The notes under the pieces are model-generated. The model searched no databases. It was not told where the DNA came from and was given only the letters and a program-made list of their open reading frames with translations. Below, one piece after another: positions 46,760 to 57,330 of a stretch of 64,000 nt of DNA (within the stretch, counting starts at the first letter, position 1; each line of letters opens with the position of its first letter). Position numbers and translations under genes: made by a program. The DNA is from Pseudomonas fluorescens (GTDB lineage: Bacteria; Pseudomonadota; Gammaproteobacteria; Pseudomonadales; Pseudomonadaceae). The stretch is from NCBI RefSeq assembly GCF_000967965.1, contig NZ_LACC01000017.1:101167-165166 (forward strand), written 5' to 3'.

Positions 46760-47314
46760 ATGAAAGCCTGGCGTGTCGTTGTGATCGCCTTGTCGTTCCT
46801 GCTGCTCAGTGGCTGTCTGGTGGCCTTCAAGGAACCGCTGCCTGCAAGCGAACCCGCGCCCAAGGGATTGCTCGGCAAATGGACCAGCACCAATGCCTGG
46901 GGCGAGCCGCTCAACCTCGAGCTGACCCGTATCGGCGACAACCGCTATCAGGCCGTCAGCTATTACCGGGCCAGACCCAAGGAGCGGGAGGCCTATCCCT
47001 TTACAGTGACGCGCCATGGCAACCGCTGGTACCTGTCGGCGAAGGTGCCGGCGCAGTTCGGCGGGCACTTCACCCTGGCCGGTTTTGAGCTGACCGACAA
47101 ACATGAGTTGGTGGTCTACAACCTCGACCTCGACCAGATCAACCAGGCCATCAAGCAAAAAGCCCTGAGCGGCGAAAGCTTCCAGACTCACGACGGCGAT
47201 GGCGTATTGATTGACAACCACATGGATCAAGTCACCGCCTATCTCGACGACCCGGCCAATTCCGATGTGTTCGTCGAAGCCGTACGCTACCAGCGTCAGG
47301 CCAAAGCCAAATAA
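46760..47314 (+). CDS. Predicted lipoprotein
   Basis: A 184-residue protein with a lipoprotein signal: hydrophobic residues 6-16 and lipobox L16-S17-G18-C19. The mature part is a small beta-rich domain (LLGKWTSTNAWGEPLNLELT then HGNRWYLSAKVPAQFGGHFT). GGGAG precedes the ATG. The function is unknown. A 32-bp gap to the DUF1704 gene suggests cotranscription. Confidence 0.85.
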   Translation: MKAWRVVVIALSFLLLSGCLVAFKEPLPASEPAPKGLLGKWTSTNAWGEPLNLELTRIGDNRYQAVSYYRARPKEREAYPFTVTRHGNRWYLSAKVPAQFGGHFTLAGFELTDKHELVVYNLDLDQINQAIKQKALSGESFQTHDGDGVLIDNHMDQVTAYLDDPANSDVFVEAVRYQRQAKAK

Positions 47315-47346
47315 GCAGCACCAACAGGTTTCTACAGGAGTTTCGG

Positions 47347-48624
47347 GTGGACGATTACCAACAGTCGATACGCATTTTGTCCGATCGCATCGTGCTGGCG
47401 CAGACACCGATCCGTGTCCTCGATGCGGTCAAGTGGGACGACAACATTCGTAAGGGTTTCCTCAAGGCCAAGGGCAAGGAAATGCCGGCGGTGGATCGCG
47501 ACTACTATCTCAACCGGCCGCTGGCGTTCGACTCCAGCAAAGTGAAGCTGGAGTTTCAGAACATCGAGCGCGACATCACCCGCCAGCTCGGCCAGTTCAA
47601 CCCGGTCGGCCAGATCATGCGCCGCATGTGCAAGGAATACCGCATGGTGGTGCGCATGCTCGAAGCGCGCGGCACCGAGGATTTCGGCCTGATTTCCCAG
47701 GAGTTGTACGGCGCCGCGTCCGACGCGTTCCACGCCGGTGACCCGACGCTGTCCGACCTGAGCATGATGTTGTCCGAATACCTGAACAACATCGACGGCC
47801 GTGGCGACCTCAAGGATGAGCCGAAGACATTGACCGCCAAAGATGCCGTCAATCTGCTGCAACACCGCTTGAACAAGGTGTTCGGCGAGGCCGAGGAAAC
47901 CATCCGGGTGTTCGAGTCCGACGGCATCGTCGCCGATGCGGCGGCGGGTGCCGACTACATCAAGATCCGCGCCGACGCGATGTTCAACGACCGCGACGTG
48001 CGGGCACTGGAAGTTCATGAAGGGCTGGTGCATGTCGGCACCACGCTCAATGGCCTGAACCAGCCGATCTGCACCTTCCTCGCCAAGGGCCCGCCCTCGT
48101 CGACGGTGACCCAGGAAGGCCTGGCGATCCTGATGGAAATCATCACCTTCGCCTCGTACCCGAGCCGCCTGCGCAAACTCACCAACCGCACCCGCGCCAT
48201 TCACATGGTGGAGGAGGGCGCCGACTTCCTGCAGGTGTTCGAGTTCTTCCGTGAGCAAGGCTTCGAAATGCCCGAGAGCTACAGCAACGCCAGTCGCGTT
48301 TTCCGCGGCTCGGTGCCGACAGGTCTGCCATTTACCAAAGACTTGTCCTACCTCAAGGGCTTCATCATGATTTACAACTACATTCAGCTGGCTGTGCGCA
48401 AAGGCAAGCTGGAGCAGATACCGCTGTTGTTCTGCGGCAAGACCACCCTGGAAGACATGCGTACCTTGCGCCAGTTGGTGGACGAAGGCCTGGTAGTGCC
48501 GCCCAAGTACCTGCCGGAACAGTTCCGCGACATGAACGCGTTGTCGGCGTGGATGTGCTTCTCCAACTTCCTCAACCACCTGAGCCTGGACCGGATCGAG
48601 GCGGATTACTCCAACATCCTGTAA
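47347..48624 (+). CDS. DUF1704 / TIGR02421 QEGLA-motif protein, candidate zinc peptidase
   Basis: The 425-residue protein starts at a GTG with CAGGAG upstream. It carries HEGLVH at 224-229, an HExxxH motif, and QEGLA at 256-260, from which the family gets its name (flavohaemoglobin expression-modulating QEGLA motif protein, TIGR02421/DUF1704). This family includes, as I recall, the eukaryotic MATCAP tubulin tyrosine carboxypeptidase, where the two histidines and a downstream glutamate bind zinc; here His224, His229 and Glu257 would be the ligands. No signal peptide or membrane span is seen. The bacterial substrate is unknown. Confidence 0.88.
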   Translation: MDDYQQSIRILSDRIVLAQTPIRVLDAVKWDDNIRKGFLKAKGKEMPAVDRDYYLNRPLAFDSSKVKLEFQNIERDITRQLGQFNPVGQIMRRMCKEYRMVVRMLEARGTEDFGLISQELYGAASDAFHAGDPTLSDLSMMLSEYLNNIDGRGDLKDEPKTLTAKDAVNLLQHRLNKVFGEAEETIRVFESDGIVADAAAGADYIKIRADAMFNDRDVRALEVHEGLVHVGTTLNGLNQPICTFLAKGPPSSTVTQEGLAILMEIITFASYPSRLRKLTNRTRAIHMVEEGADFLQVFEFFREQGFEMPESYSNASRVFRGSVPTGLPFTKDLSYLKGFIMIYNYIQLAVRKGKLEQIPLLFCGKTTLEDMRTLRQLVDEGLVVPPKYLPEQFRDMNALSAWMCFSNFLNHLSLDRIEADYSNIL

Positions 48625-48639
48625 TCCTGGTGATATTCC

Positions 48640-48670
48640 CTGTAGGGCCTGGCAAGCCAGCTCCTACAGG
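48640..48670. repeat. Degenerate REP-like palindrome
   Basis: CTGTAGG and CCTACAG enclose GGCAAGCC; the core resembles a worn family A REP. It lies between the DUF1704 gene and the hydrolase gene. Confidence 0.6.
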
Positions 48671-48710
48671 GAGACGCATTCCAATGCCATTTTTCGCGAG
48701 GTTTCAACGG

Positions 48711-49625
48711 ATGAGAATCCTCGGCATTTTCTGCCTTCTCCTGGTCTTGAGCGGTTGCAGCTCACTGTTGTTCTACCCCGAACCCGGCCAGTTGTTCACC
48801 CCGGAAAAGGCCGGGCTCGAATACCGCACCGTCACCCTGATCACCGCCGATGGCCTCAAGCTGAATGCCTGGTGGCTGCCGGCGAAGCAGGGTGTCGAGG
48901 TCAAAGGCACGGTGTTGCACCTGCACGGCAACGGCGGAAATCTGCCCATGCACCTCGGCGGGAGCTTTTGGTTGCCGAAAAATGGTTACCAGGTGTTGCT
49001 TGTGGACTATCGCGGTTATGGCCTGTCCGAAGGCGAGCCAAGCCTGCCGGCGATCTATCAGGACATCGACGCGGCCTACAAATGGCTCGACCAGGCGCCG
49101 GAGGTCAAAGGCAAGCCGCTGATCCTGCTCGGCCAGAGCCTCGGTGGCTCGATGGCCGTGCATTATCTGGTTCAGCACCCGGAACGGCAGAAACAACTGA
49201 AGGCTATTGTCCTCGACGGTGTGCCCGCCAGTTACCGAAGCATCGGTCAGTTTGCCCTGAGCAATTCGTGGATGACCTGGCCGTTCCAGGTGCCGTTGTC
49301 GTGGCTGGTGCCGGACGGCGACAGCGCGATCAACTCCATGGCGCAGCTTAAAGATGTGCCGAAACTGCTCTACCACAGCATCGACGATCCGATCGTGCCT
49401 CTTTCCAACGGCATCCGACTGTATCAAGCTGCGCCGCCGCCACGGGTGCTGCAACTGACCCGTGGCGGTCATGTGCAGACGTTCGCCGACCCGGTCTGGC
49501 GCAAGGTCATGCTGCGTTATCTCGATGATCCGCAGCATTTCAACGGCCTGCGCCGCCTGGGTGAAATCCCCAACTACCCGGCACCCCCGAATTCAGAAGA
49601 TGAACCACCAGAGAGTCCGCAATGA
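48711..49625 (+). CDS. Lipoprotein alpha/beta-hydrolase
   Basis: A 304-residue protein. I start at the ATG at 48711 (MRILGIFCLLLVLSGCSSLL), where GAGG lies about 10 bases upstream; 48684 is also possible. The lipobox cysteine follows LSG at residue 16. The hydrolase fold shows VLHLHGNGGN (oxyanion region), the nucleophile elbow GQSLGG, an acid in HSIDDPIVP and the base in RGGHVQTF. It resembles BEM46/FrsA-like hydrolases of unknown substrate. It overlaps the following gene by 4 bases. Confidence 0.87.
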   Translation: MRILGIFCLLLVLSGCSSLLFYPEPGQLFTPEKAGLEYRTVTLITADGLKLNAWWLPAKQGVEVKGTVLHLHGNGGNLPMHLGGSFWLPKNGYQVLLVDYRGYGLSEGEPSLPAIYQDIDAAYKWLDQAPEVKGKPLILLGQSLGGSMAVHYLVQHPERQKQLKAIVLDGVPASYRSIGQFALSNSWMTWPFQVPLSWLVPDGDSAINSMAQLKDVPKLLYHSIDDPIVPLSNGIRLYQAAPPPRVLQLTRGGHVQTFADPVWRKVMLRYLDDPQHFNGLRRLGEIPNYPAPPNSEDEPPESPQ

Positions 49626-49951
49626 GTGAAGAACGTAACGCCATCCCGCTGATCATCACCGGTATCTGCAGCATCCTCGGCACCGTCGGTGCCCTGTGGT
49701 GGTACGGCTACCTGCACTTCGCCAAGCCTGAGGATGCGTTGCTGCTCAACGAATTCACCATGCTCAAGACCGTGCCGGGTGAAGACTACAAAGTCTCACT
49801 GGAACCGGCCGCCCAAGTGGCGCAGTGCATCGATGGCGTGCTGGTGCTGTTCGACATGGAACAAAAAGGTCTGACCGGCGTGTTGGTCGACAGCAAGAAA
49901 AAAGCCGTGCGCTGCATGGGGCAGGAGACGCCGCAGAAGCTGGAGCAGTAA
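49622..49951 (+). CDS. Small inner-membrane protein, 109 residues
   Basis: One transmembrane helix at about residues 8-29 (IPLIITGICSILGTVGALWW) is followed by a short soluble domain with two cysteines (AQCIDG, VRCMGQ). The start codon overlaps the hydrolase stop by 4 bases, so they are made together. Not recognised beyond being typical of pseudomonads. Confidence 0.8.
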   Translation: MSEERNAIPLIITGICSILGTVGALWWYGYLHFAKPEDALLLNEFTMLKTVPGEDYKVSLEPAAQVAQCIDGVLVLFDMEQKGLTGVLVDSKKKAVRCMGQETPQKLEQ

Positions 49952-49978
49952 CCCGGTTCTAACTAACAACAACGATCC

Positions 49979-50086
49979 AATGTGGGAGCGGGCTTGCTCG
50001 CGAATGAGGTTTAACATTCAACAATAATGTTGACTGATACACCGCTTTCGTCGGAACGCCGCCCGGAGCAAGCCCGCTCCCACAGG
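49979..50086. repeat. REP pair (family A, inverted)
   Basis: Copies at about 49980-50002 (GTGGGAGCGGGCTTGCTCGC) and 50063-50086 in inverted order, between convergent genes. Confidence 0.88.
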
Positions 50087-50097
50087 TTCTGTGGAAA

Positions 50098-50442
50098 TCA
50101 GTGTTTCTGTTTGTCGTCCGGCACCGACAAATCGTGCAAATGCCGACGGGACAGCGCCAGAAAGCGCGGGGTCGGCCCGATGTCTTCGTACAGCGGATCG
50201 CCTTCTTCATCGGTGGCGACCACGGTCGTGCCTTTGACGTACGGGAAGCTTCTTTCCAGTTCTTCCAGTGCGGCGCCGATCAGATCGCCGAGCAGTTCTT
50301 CGGGATGCCGCTTGGGGTACATCTCGACGAGCGCAGCCAGCCGTGCGGCAGACTCCACGTCCAGATGAATCGAGTAGCCGGTGTCGGTCAGGCGACCCTT
50401 GGCGTTTTCTTCCCAGTGGTGGGCAAGCTCGCGGATTTTCAT
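50098..50442 (-). CDS. Conserved small protein, 114 residues (PA3688-like)
   Basis: The start at 50442 (MKIRELAHHWEENAKGRLTD) is preferred to 50493. The acidic protein shows SIHLDVESAARLAALVEMYP then HPEELLGDLIGAALEELERS, and ends in YEDIGPTPRFLALSRRHL. It is conserved in pseudomonads next to ppc. It has sometimes been labelled a pilin assembly or type 1 pili component, for which I see no support. It is divergent from ppc, with a 202-bp shared gap. Confidence 0.8.
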   Translation of the reverse strand: MKIRELAHHWEENAKGRLTDTGYSIHLDVESAARLAALVEMYPKRHPEELLGDLIGAALEELERSFPYVKGTTVVATDEEGDPLYEDIGPTPRFLALSRRHLHDLSVPDDKQKH

Positions 50443-50644
50443 ATTGACCTCATTGCGCTCCCGCTCGTGGCAGGCAGAGTGAGTGTCCGGCACTGGCCGG
50501 TGACAACCGTTGTACGGCTTACCGTTCAGACTAGCCTCAACAGGCAGGGTTTACAGGCCCTTCGTCGTCTTGCTTGTAAGAACCTGTCTGGGGCGGCACT
50601 CTCTTGTTTCTTAGCCGCCCGGATTTTTTGCTGGAGACCTGCTG

Positions 50645-53275
50645 ATGACCGATATTGATGCACGCTTGCGCGAGGACGTTCACCTGTTGGGTGAGCTGTT
50701 GGGCAACACCATTCGTGAGCAATATGGCGACGGTTTTCTCGACAAGATCGAGCAGATCCGCAAGGGCGCCAAGGCTGACCGACGCGGCTCCATGGACGCC
50801 GAACTCAGCGCCAGCCTCAACCAGCTGAGCGAAGACGAGTTGCTGCCGGTGGCGCGGGCGTTCAACCAGTTCCTCAACCTGGCCAACATCGCCGAGCAAT
50901 ATCAGTTGATTCACCGTCGCGAGGAATCCCGGGAGGCGCCGTTCGAAGCCCGGGTGCTGCCGGAGTTGCTCGCGCGCCTGCGCGCCGAGGGGCATGGCGC
51001 CGACGCGCTGGCCCGGCAATTGGGTCGGCTGGAGATCGAGCTGGTACTCACGGCGCATCCCACCGAAGTTGCACGCCGCACGCTGATCCAGAAGTACGAC
51101 GCCATCGCCGCGCAACTGGCGGCTCAGGATCACCGTGACCTGACCAGTACCGAGCGCGAGCAGATCAAGACCACCTTGCAACGCCTGATCGCCGAAGCCT
51201 GGCATACCGAGGAAATCCGCCGCACGCGCCCTACGCCGGTGGACGAAGCCAAGTGGGGGTTCGCGGTGATCGAGCATTCGCTGTGGCAGGCCATTCCCAA
51301 TTATCTGCGCAAGGCCGATCAGGCCCTGCACGCTGCCACCGGCCTGCGCCTGCCACTGGAGGCTGCACCGATTCGCTTTGCCTCGTGGATGGGCGGCGAC
51401 CGCGACGGCAACCCGAACGTGACGGCGGTGGTGACCCGAGAAGTTTTACTGTTGGCGCGCTGGATGGCGGCCGATTTGTACCTGCGCGATGTCGATCGCC
51501 TGGCCGCCGAGCTGTCGATGCAGCAGGCCAGCGATGAATTGAAGGCCAAGGCGGGAGACAGCGCCGAACCGTACCGGGCAGTGCTCAAGCAGCTGCGCGA
51601 TCGCTTGCGGGCAACGCGTAACTGGGCACACGCTGCGTTGTCGACACCAACACCGGCACCGATCGATGTACTGCAAGACAACCGCGAACTGCTCGATCCA
51701 CTGGAGCTTTGCTACCGCTCCTTGCACGAGTGCGGCATGGGCGTGATCGCCGACGGGCCGTTGCTCGATTGCCTGCGCCGGGCAGTGACATTCGGTCTGT
51801 TCCTGGTTCGTCTGGATGTACGCCAGGACTCGTCGCGGCACACCGCCGCGATGACCGAAATCACCGACTACCTCGGCCTGGGTCGCTACGAGGACTGGAG
51901 CGAGGAAGAGCGCATCGCCTTCCTGATGCGCGAATTGAGCAATCGTCGGCCCTTGTTGCCGACGTACTTCAAACCTTCCGCCGACACCGCCGAGGTGCTG
52001 GCGACCTGCCGGGAAATCGCCGCTGCGCCGTCGGCATCCCTCGGTTCCTATGTGATTTCCATGGCCGGTGCGGCTTCCGATGTACTCGCCGTGCAATTGC
52101 TGCTCAAAGAGTCCGGCGTGCTGCGGCCGATGCGCGTGGTACCGCTGTTCGAAACCCTGGCCGACCTCGACAACGCGGGGCCGGTGATCGAGAAGCTGCT
52201 GCTGTTGCCGGGCTATCGCGCGCGCCTGCAAGGGCCGCAGGAAGTGATGATCGGCTACTCGGATTCGGCCAAGGACGCCGGCACCACCGCGGCGGCCTGG
52301 GCGCAGTACCGGGCGCAGGAGCGGCTGGTGGATATCTGCCGTTCGCACGACGTCGAACTGCTGTTGTTCCATGGTCGTGGTGGCACCGTGGGGCGAGGCG
52401 GTGGCCCGGCCCACGCGGCGATCCTGTCGCAGCCACCGGGTTCGGTGGCGGGGCGTTTCCGCACTACCGAACAGGGCGAAATGATTCGATTCAAGTTCGG
52501 TCTGCCGGACATCGCCGAGCAAAACCTCAATCTGTACCTGGCCGCCGTGCTGGAGGCGACCTTGCTGCCTCCGCCGCCACCTACACCCGAGTGGCGCCAT
52601 TTGATGGACGAGCTGGCCGCAGACGGTGTCAGTGCCTACCGCGCCGTGGTGCGGGAAAACCCGCAGTTCGTGGAGTATTTCCGCCAGTCCACGCCGGAGC
52701 AGGAACTCGGTCGTTTGCCGCTGGGCAGTCGTCCGGCCAAGCGCCGGGCCGGGGGGATCGAAAGCCTGCGGGCGATTCCATGGATCTTCGGCTGGACCCA
52801 GACGCGCCTGATGCTGCCGGCCTGGCTGGGTTGGGAGGCGGCCCTGAGCAAGGCGCTGGAACGTGGCGAAGGTGAGCTGCTGGGGCAAATGCGCGAGCAG
52901 TGGCCGTTCTTCCGCACCCGCATCGATATGCTGGAAATGGTCCTGGCCAAGGCCGATGCCGACATTGCACAGTCCTACGATGAGCGTCTGGTGGAGCCGA
53001 AACTGTTGCCATTGGGTGCGCACTTACGCGACCTATTGTCGCAGGCGTGCACCATCGTTCTGGGCCTGACCGGGCAGTCGCAGCTGCTGGCACATAGCCC
53101 AGCGACCCTTGAGTTCATCCGCTTGCGCAACACCTACCTCGACCCGCTTCATCTATTGCAGGCCGAGTTGCTGGCCCGTTCAAGAGTGCAGGACGTGGCG
53201 CAGGGCAGCCCGGTAGAACAGGCCTTGCTGGTGTCTGTGGCGGGGATTGCCGCCGGTTTGCGTAACACCGGCTAA
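50645..53275 (+). CDS. ppc: Phosphoenolpyruvate carboxylase
   Basis: The 876-residue cytosolic enzyme carboxylates PEP to oxaloacetate, replenishing the TCA cycle. Catalytic His138 is in [13 protein letters not shown], and the second active-site block reads [16 protein letters not shown]. The C-terminus ([10 protein letters not shown]) ends in the usual NTG, which in the family contributes to the allosteric site. Length fits the bacterial enzyme. A CTGGAG-type ribosome site precedes the ATG. Confidence 0.98.
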   Translation: MTDIDARLREDVHLLGELLGNTIREQYGDGFLDKIEQIRKGAKADRRGSMDAELSASLNQLSEDELLPVARAFNQFLNLANIAEQYQLIHRREESREAPFEARVLPELLARLRAEGHGADALARQLGRLEIELVLTAHPTEVARRTLIQKYDAIAAQLAAQDHRDLTSTEREQIKTTLQRLIAEAWHTEEIRRTRPTPVDEAKWGFAVIEHSLWQAIPNYLRKADQALHAATGLRLPLEAAPIRFASWMGGDRDGNPNVTAVVTREVLLLARWMAADLYLRDVDRLAAELSMQQASDELKAKAGDSAEPYRAVLKQLRDRLRATRNWAHAALSTPTPAPIDVLQDNRELLDPLELCYRSLHECGMGVIADGPLLDCLRRAVTFGLFLVRLDVRQDSSRHTAAMTEITDYLGLGRYEDWSEEERIAFLMRELSNRRPLLPTYFKPSADTAEVLATCREIAAAPSASLGSYVISMAGAASDVLAVQLLLKESGVLRPMRVVPLFETLADLDNAGPVIEKLLLLPGYRARLQGPQEVMIGYSDSAKDAGTTAAAWAQYRAQERLVDICRSHDVELLLFHGRGGTVGRGGGPAHAAILSQPPGSVAGRFRTTEQGEMIRFKFGLPDIAEQNLNLYLAAVLEATLLPPPPPTPEWRHLMDELAADGVSAYRAVVRENPQFVEYFRQSTPEQELGRLPLGSRPAKRRAGGIESLRAIPWIFGWTQTRLMLPAWLGWEAALSKALERGEGELLGQMREQWPFFRTRIDMLEMVLAKADADIAQSYDERLVEPKLLPLGAHLRDLLSQACTIVLGLTGQSQLLAHSPATLEFIRLRNTYLDPLHLLQAELLARSRVQDVAQGSPVEQALLVSVAGIAAGLRNTG

Positions 53276-53294
53276 GGTTTTTGCCGTGGGATCA

Positions 53295-53320
53295 GGCATC
53301 CGGCAGGTGAGCCGGATGCC
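53295..53320 (+). terminator. Hairpin after ppc
   Basis: A perfect 10-bp stem (GGCATCCGGC / GCCGGATGCC) lies 19 bases after the ppc stop. The T run is weak (GTTT), so termination may be partial. The remainder of the gap to adk (53321-53563) should contain the adk promoter. Confidence 0.6.
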
Positions 53321-53530
53321 GCCGTTTGACGGGTGCAAAAGTGCTGTCAGGCGACAGTTAATGATGGGGTTGCGACTTGGGAAACTGCGCGCAATGGTCG
53401 CAAGAGGCAGCGGTTTCTCCGACTTTTGGCGTCTTGTGTGGGCGCAGCCTGCTGTGTATCTTGATCAGCCTTTGACCGTTTGGGCGGTCACGACCCTATT
53501 TTTGAGATTGGCCCCACGAGGCGAATCTGA

Positions 53531-54211
<681 letters not shown>

Positions 54212-54235
54212 AAAGTCTGATCCGCTGCATCATCC

Positions 54236-54262
54236 ACGGCCCGCTTGCGGGCCGTAGTTGTT
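54236..54262 (+). terminator. Hairpin terminator of adk
   Basis: ACGGCCCGC-TT-GCGGGCCGT is a 9-bp GC-rich stem followed by AGTTGTTTAT. It lies 24 bases after the adk stop. Confidence 0.8.
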
Positions 54263-54305
54263 TATACTGACGCACTTTTTTCTGATCTCTCTTGTGGATA
54301 CATCG

Positions 54306-54980
54306 ATGAGCACCTTGCTGGCCCTGGACACCGCGACTGAAGCTTGCTCCGTTGCCTTGCTGCATGACGGCAAGGTCACGAGCCATTACGAGGTGATCCC
54401 GCGCCTGCACGCACAGAAGCTGTTGCCGATGATCAAGCAATTGCTGGCCGATGCGGGCACCACGCTGCAAGCGGTCGATGCCATTGCGTTCGGCCGTGGC
54501 CCGGGCGCCTTCACCGGCGTGCGCATTGCCATCGGCGTGGTGCAAGGCCTGGCGTTTGCCCTGGAGCGCCCGGTGCTGCCGGTGTCGAACCTGGCCGTGC
54601 TGGCGCAACGTGCGCTGCGCGAACACGGCGCCACTCAGGTCGCCGCCGCCATCGATGCGCGCATGGATGAAGTGTATTGGGGTTGCTACCGCGAAACGGC
54701 CGGGGAGATGCGCCTGGTGGGTGCCGAAGCGGTATTGCCGCCGGAGTCCGTTGGATTGCCGGCCGATGCCAGCGGCGAATGGTTCGGCGCAGGCACCGGT
54801 TGGGGTTATGCCGAGCGTATTGACGTCAGCCTGAGCGGGCAGGACGCGGGCATGTTGCCCCATGCGCAAGACTTGCTGACTTTGGCGCGGTTTGCCTGGG
54901 AACGCGGCGAGGGGATCGTGGCCGATGAGGCGCAGCCGGTTTATCTGCGTGACAAGGTGGCGACGCCTAAAGCGCGTTGA
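54306..54980 (+). CDS. tsaB: TsaB, tRNA threonylcarbamoyladenosine complex subunit
   Basis: A 224-residue ASKHA-fold protein (MSTLLALDTATEACSVALLH, FGRGPGAFTGVRIAIGVVQG). With TsaD and TsaE it forms the enzyme complex that adds t6A to ANN-decoding tRNAs; TsaB is the scaffold and protease-inactive paralogue of TsaD. I start at 54306 instead of 54258 because the shorter form begins exactly at the family N-terminus. Confidence 0.95.
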   Translation: MSTLLALDTATEACSVALLHDGKVTSHYEVIPRLHAQKLLPMIKQLLADAGTTLQAVDAIAFGRGPGAFTGVRIAIGVVQGLAFALERPVLPVSNLAVLAQRALREHGATQVAAAIDARMDEVYWGCYRETAGEMRLVGAEAVLPPESVGLPADASGEWFGAGTGWGYAERIDVSLSGQDAGMLPHAQDLLTLARFAWERGEGIVADEAQPVYLRDKVATPKAR

Positions 54981-55008
54981 TACGCGCAATTCTGTGGCAA
55001 GGGAGCTT

Positions 55009-55140
55009 TGTGGCGAGGGGGCTTGCCCCCGTTCGGCTGCGCAGCAGTCGCAGATCAACTGATGCGGTGTAACAGGCGAATCGGATTCTATTGTTTTGGC
55101 ACTGCTTCGCAGTGCAACGGGGGCAAGCCCCCTCGCCACA
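55009..55140. repeat. REP pair (family B, inverted)
   Basis: Family B copies at about 55009-55031 and 55115-55140 occupy most of the 306-bp gap after tsaB; a broken half copy (TGTGGCAAGGGAGCTTTG) precedes them at about 54993. Confidence 0.9.
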
Positions 55141-55286
55141 GTAAGCATTCCAGATACAGCCAATCATCAGTTTCTAACCCCAGCTTTTAAACCTTTTGCC
55201 TTTTATGTGTTCTAGTTATCACTCGGCGGTTTGCGAAGTGGGTTTTGCGCCACTAAACTGCCATCACTGATTCCGAGTATGCATGT

Positions 55287-55592
55287 ATGCGTATAGACGG
55301 CCTTTCCTCTCAGTCCTACCCCATCAAGCGCAAGCCTCGCAAAGGCCGTGTGGTGGAAGACGACGCCATTGATATCGAAGGCGAGCTGGAGTTCCCGACT
55401 GAAGAGCAACTGGCTGCCCGCGCCGCCAAAGCCTCTGCGCAAAAACTGAGCAATCTCCCCGCCCGTCAGCAAGACATGATTTACCACCGTGCCATGAGCA
55501 AAAGCGTGGCGACAGCCCTGGCCAGCTACCTGAGCACCGCCGGTTTCGTCGATTGGGAAGCGGATGTGCTGGGTCTCGACCTGTACATCTGA
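55287..55592 (+). CDS. Conserved hypothetical protein, 101 residues
   Basis: Starts MRIDGLSSQSYPIKRKPRKG, with a basic patch (residues 14-22) followed by an acidic stretch (EDDAIDIEGELEF) and a helical C-terminal half (ATALASYLSTAGFVDWEADV). No signal peptide or domain is recognised. Its stop overlaps the next start (TGATG), so it is cotranscribed with the DUF72 gene. Confidence 0.82.
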   Translation: MRIDGLSSQSYPIKRKPRKGRVVEDDAIDIEGELEFPTEEQLAARAAKASAQKLSNLPARQQDMIYHRAMSKSVATALASYLSTAGFVDWEADVLGLDLYI

Positions 55593-56452
55593 TGTTGCTG
55601 CCGTATTACCTCGGTTGTCCGTCCTGGAGCGAAAACGCCTGGCGCGACTACCTGTATCCGCCGGACGCCAGACCCGCCGATTTTCTTGATCTCTATTCCC
55701 GGGTTTTCAATGCCGTGGAAGGCAACACGACCTTCTACGCGAGCCCGGCTGCCAGCACCGTGCAGCGTTGGGCCGAGACCATGCCCGAGCACTTTCGCTT
55801 CACCGCCAAGTTTCCCGGCGAGATCAGCCACGGAGGCGATCTGCGCGAGCAACTGACCGCAGCCGAAACCTTCGTGCAATTGCTCCGCCCGCTGGGTGAG
55901 CGGGTGTCGCCACTGTGGTTGCAGCTGTCGAAAAGCTTCACACCCCAACGTTTGCCTGAGCTGGCTGGATTTATTGATGCCCTGCAGCGACCGCTGGCTG
56001 TGGAGGTGCGGCATGACGAGTTTTTCGCCAAGGGCGATAGCGAGCGAATGCTCAACCGTTTGCTGCTGGATCGCGGTGTCGAACGCATCTGTCTCGACCC
56101 CCGTGCGCTGTTCAGTTGCACCTCGACCGAGCCCTCGGTGCTCCACGCCCAATCGAAGAAACCCCGGGTGCCGCCGCGCCCTGCGGCGTTCACGCAATTC
56201 CCGCAGGTGCGTTTTATCGGCCACCCGACGCTTGAAGCCAACGATACGTTCCTGGAGCCATGGGTCGAGAAAATCGCGCTATGGATCGAAGAAGGCCGAA
56301 CGCCGTATATCTTCCTGCACACGGCGGACAACCTGCTGGCGGCGAAGCTGGCGCAGCGTTTTCATGCCCGGCTGATGCTGCGTTTGCCTGGCTTGCCGGC
56401 GCTGCCTGAGCTATACAGAGAACCCGTCGCCGAGCAACTTGGCCTGCTCTGA
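55592..56452 (+). CDS. DUF72 (YecE-family) protein
   Basis: A 286-residue TIM-barrel-like protein of the DUF72 family. Family landmarks are YYLGCPSWSENAWRDYLYPP near the N-terminus, FNAVEGNTTFYASPAASTVQ (the usual VEINSTFY region) and FRFTAKFPGEISH. The molecular function is unknown. I use the ATG at 55592, which overlaps the previous stop. Upstream residues of the longer frame lie inside the neighbouring gene. Confidence 0.92.
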   Translation: MLLPYYLGCPSWSENAWRDYLYPPDARPADFLDLYSRVFNAVEGNTTFYASPAASTVQRWAETMPEHFRFTAKFPGEISHGGDLREQLTAAETFVQLLRPLGERVSPLWLQLSKSFTPQRLPELAGFIDALQRPLAVEVRHDEFFAKGDSERMLNRLLLDRGVERICLDPRALFSCTSTEPSVLHAQSKKPRVPPRPAAFTQFPQVRFIGHPTLEANDTFLEPWVEKIALWIEEGRTPYIFLHTADNLLAAKLAQRFHARLMLRLPGLPALPELYREPVAEQLGLL

Positions 56453-56486
56453 GGCGGATTCTTTCCCCTCTTCAGGAGCCTGCCCA

Positions 56487-57308
56487 ATGGATGCGCAAAC
56501 CCTTCGAGCCCAGGCGTTCAAAGCCCTTCACGACCGCCCCGGGGCTTTTGTGATTCCCAATCCGTGGGATGCCGGTTCAGCGAAAATGCTCGCTAGCCTC
56601 GGCTTTGAGGCGCTGGCGACCACCAGCGCCGGTTATGCCTTTTCCCAGGGCCGTGCCGATGGCGGATTGACCCTCGACGACACCCTGATGAACGTTCAAG
56701 CCATTGTCGCCGCCACCGACCTGCCGGTTGCCGTCGACCTGGAAAACGGTTTTGCCGACAACCCGGCCGATTGCGCCAAAAGTATCTTGCGCGCGGCAGA
56801 GGTCGGCGCGGTCGGTGGTTCGATCGAAGATGCCACCGGCCGCGAAGAAGGCCCGATCTATTGTTTCGAACACGCTGTGGCGCGCATCGAAGCCGCTGTG
56901 GCTGCCGCTCGCAGTCTGCCGTTCCACTTTACGTTGACTGCCCGGGCGGAAAACTTCCTGCACGGCAATCCCGATCTGGCCGACACCATCCGCCGTTTGC
57001 AGGCATTCGCCGAGGCCGGTGCCGATGTGCTCTACGCGCCGGGCCTGCGTAGCGCCGAGGATGTGCTGGCGGTGGTGCGTGCCGTGGCGCCAAAACCGGT
57101 GAATGTGTTGATGTCGGGCGGCTTGAAGCTGACGGTCGCGCAGTTGGGTGAGATGGGCGTTAAACGCATCAGCGTCGGTTCGGCGCTGGCATTGGCGGCC
57201 TATGGCGAATTCTTCCGCGCTGCCGAAGAAATCCAGACGTCAGGCACGTTCGGTTTCACGTCCCGGTCGATGCCGTATCAGAAGGCCAATCAGTTTTTCA
57301 AAGGCTGA
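56487..57308 (+). CDS. Isocitrate lyase/PEP mutase-family enzyme
   Basis: A 273-residue TIM-barrel protein (MDAQTLRAQAFKALHDRPGA). Family motifs: VIPNPWDAGSAKMLASLGFE, LPVAVDLENGFADNPADC with magnesium-binding acids, and GSIEDATGREEGP. The group includes 2-methylisocitrate lyase, oxaloacetate decarboxylase and carboxyPEP mutase; the KKCGH-type lyase motif is not obvious, so lyase activity on isocitrate is doubtful. CAGGAG precedes the start. Substrate is undetermined. Confidence 0.88.
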   Translation: MDAQTLRAQAFKALHDRPGAFVIPNPWDAGSAKMLASLGFEALATTSAGYAFSQGRADGGLTLDDTLMNVQAIVAATDLPVAVDLENGFADNPADCAKSILRAAEVGAVGGSIEDATGREEGPIYCFEHAVARIEAAVAAARSLPFHFTLTARAENFLHGNPDLADTIRRLQAFAEAGADVLYAPGLRSAEDVLAVVRAVAPKPVNVLMSGGLKLTVAQLGEMGVKRISVGSALALAAYGEFFRAAEEIQTSGTFGFTSRSMPYQKANQFFKG

Positions 57309-57330
57309 GGGAAGAGGGCGCGGCGGAGGG

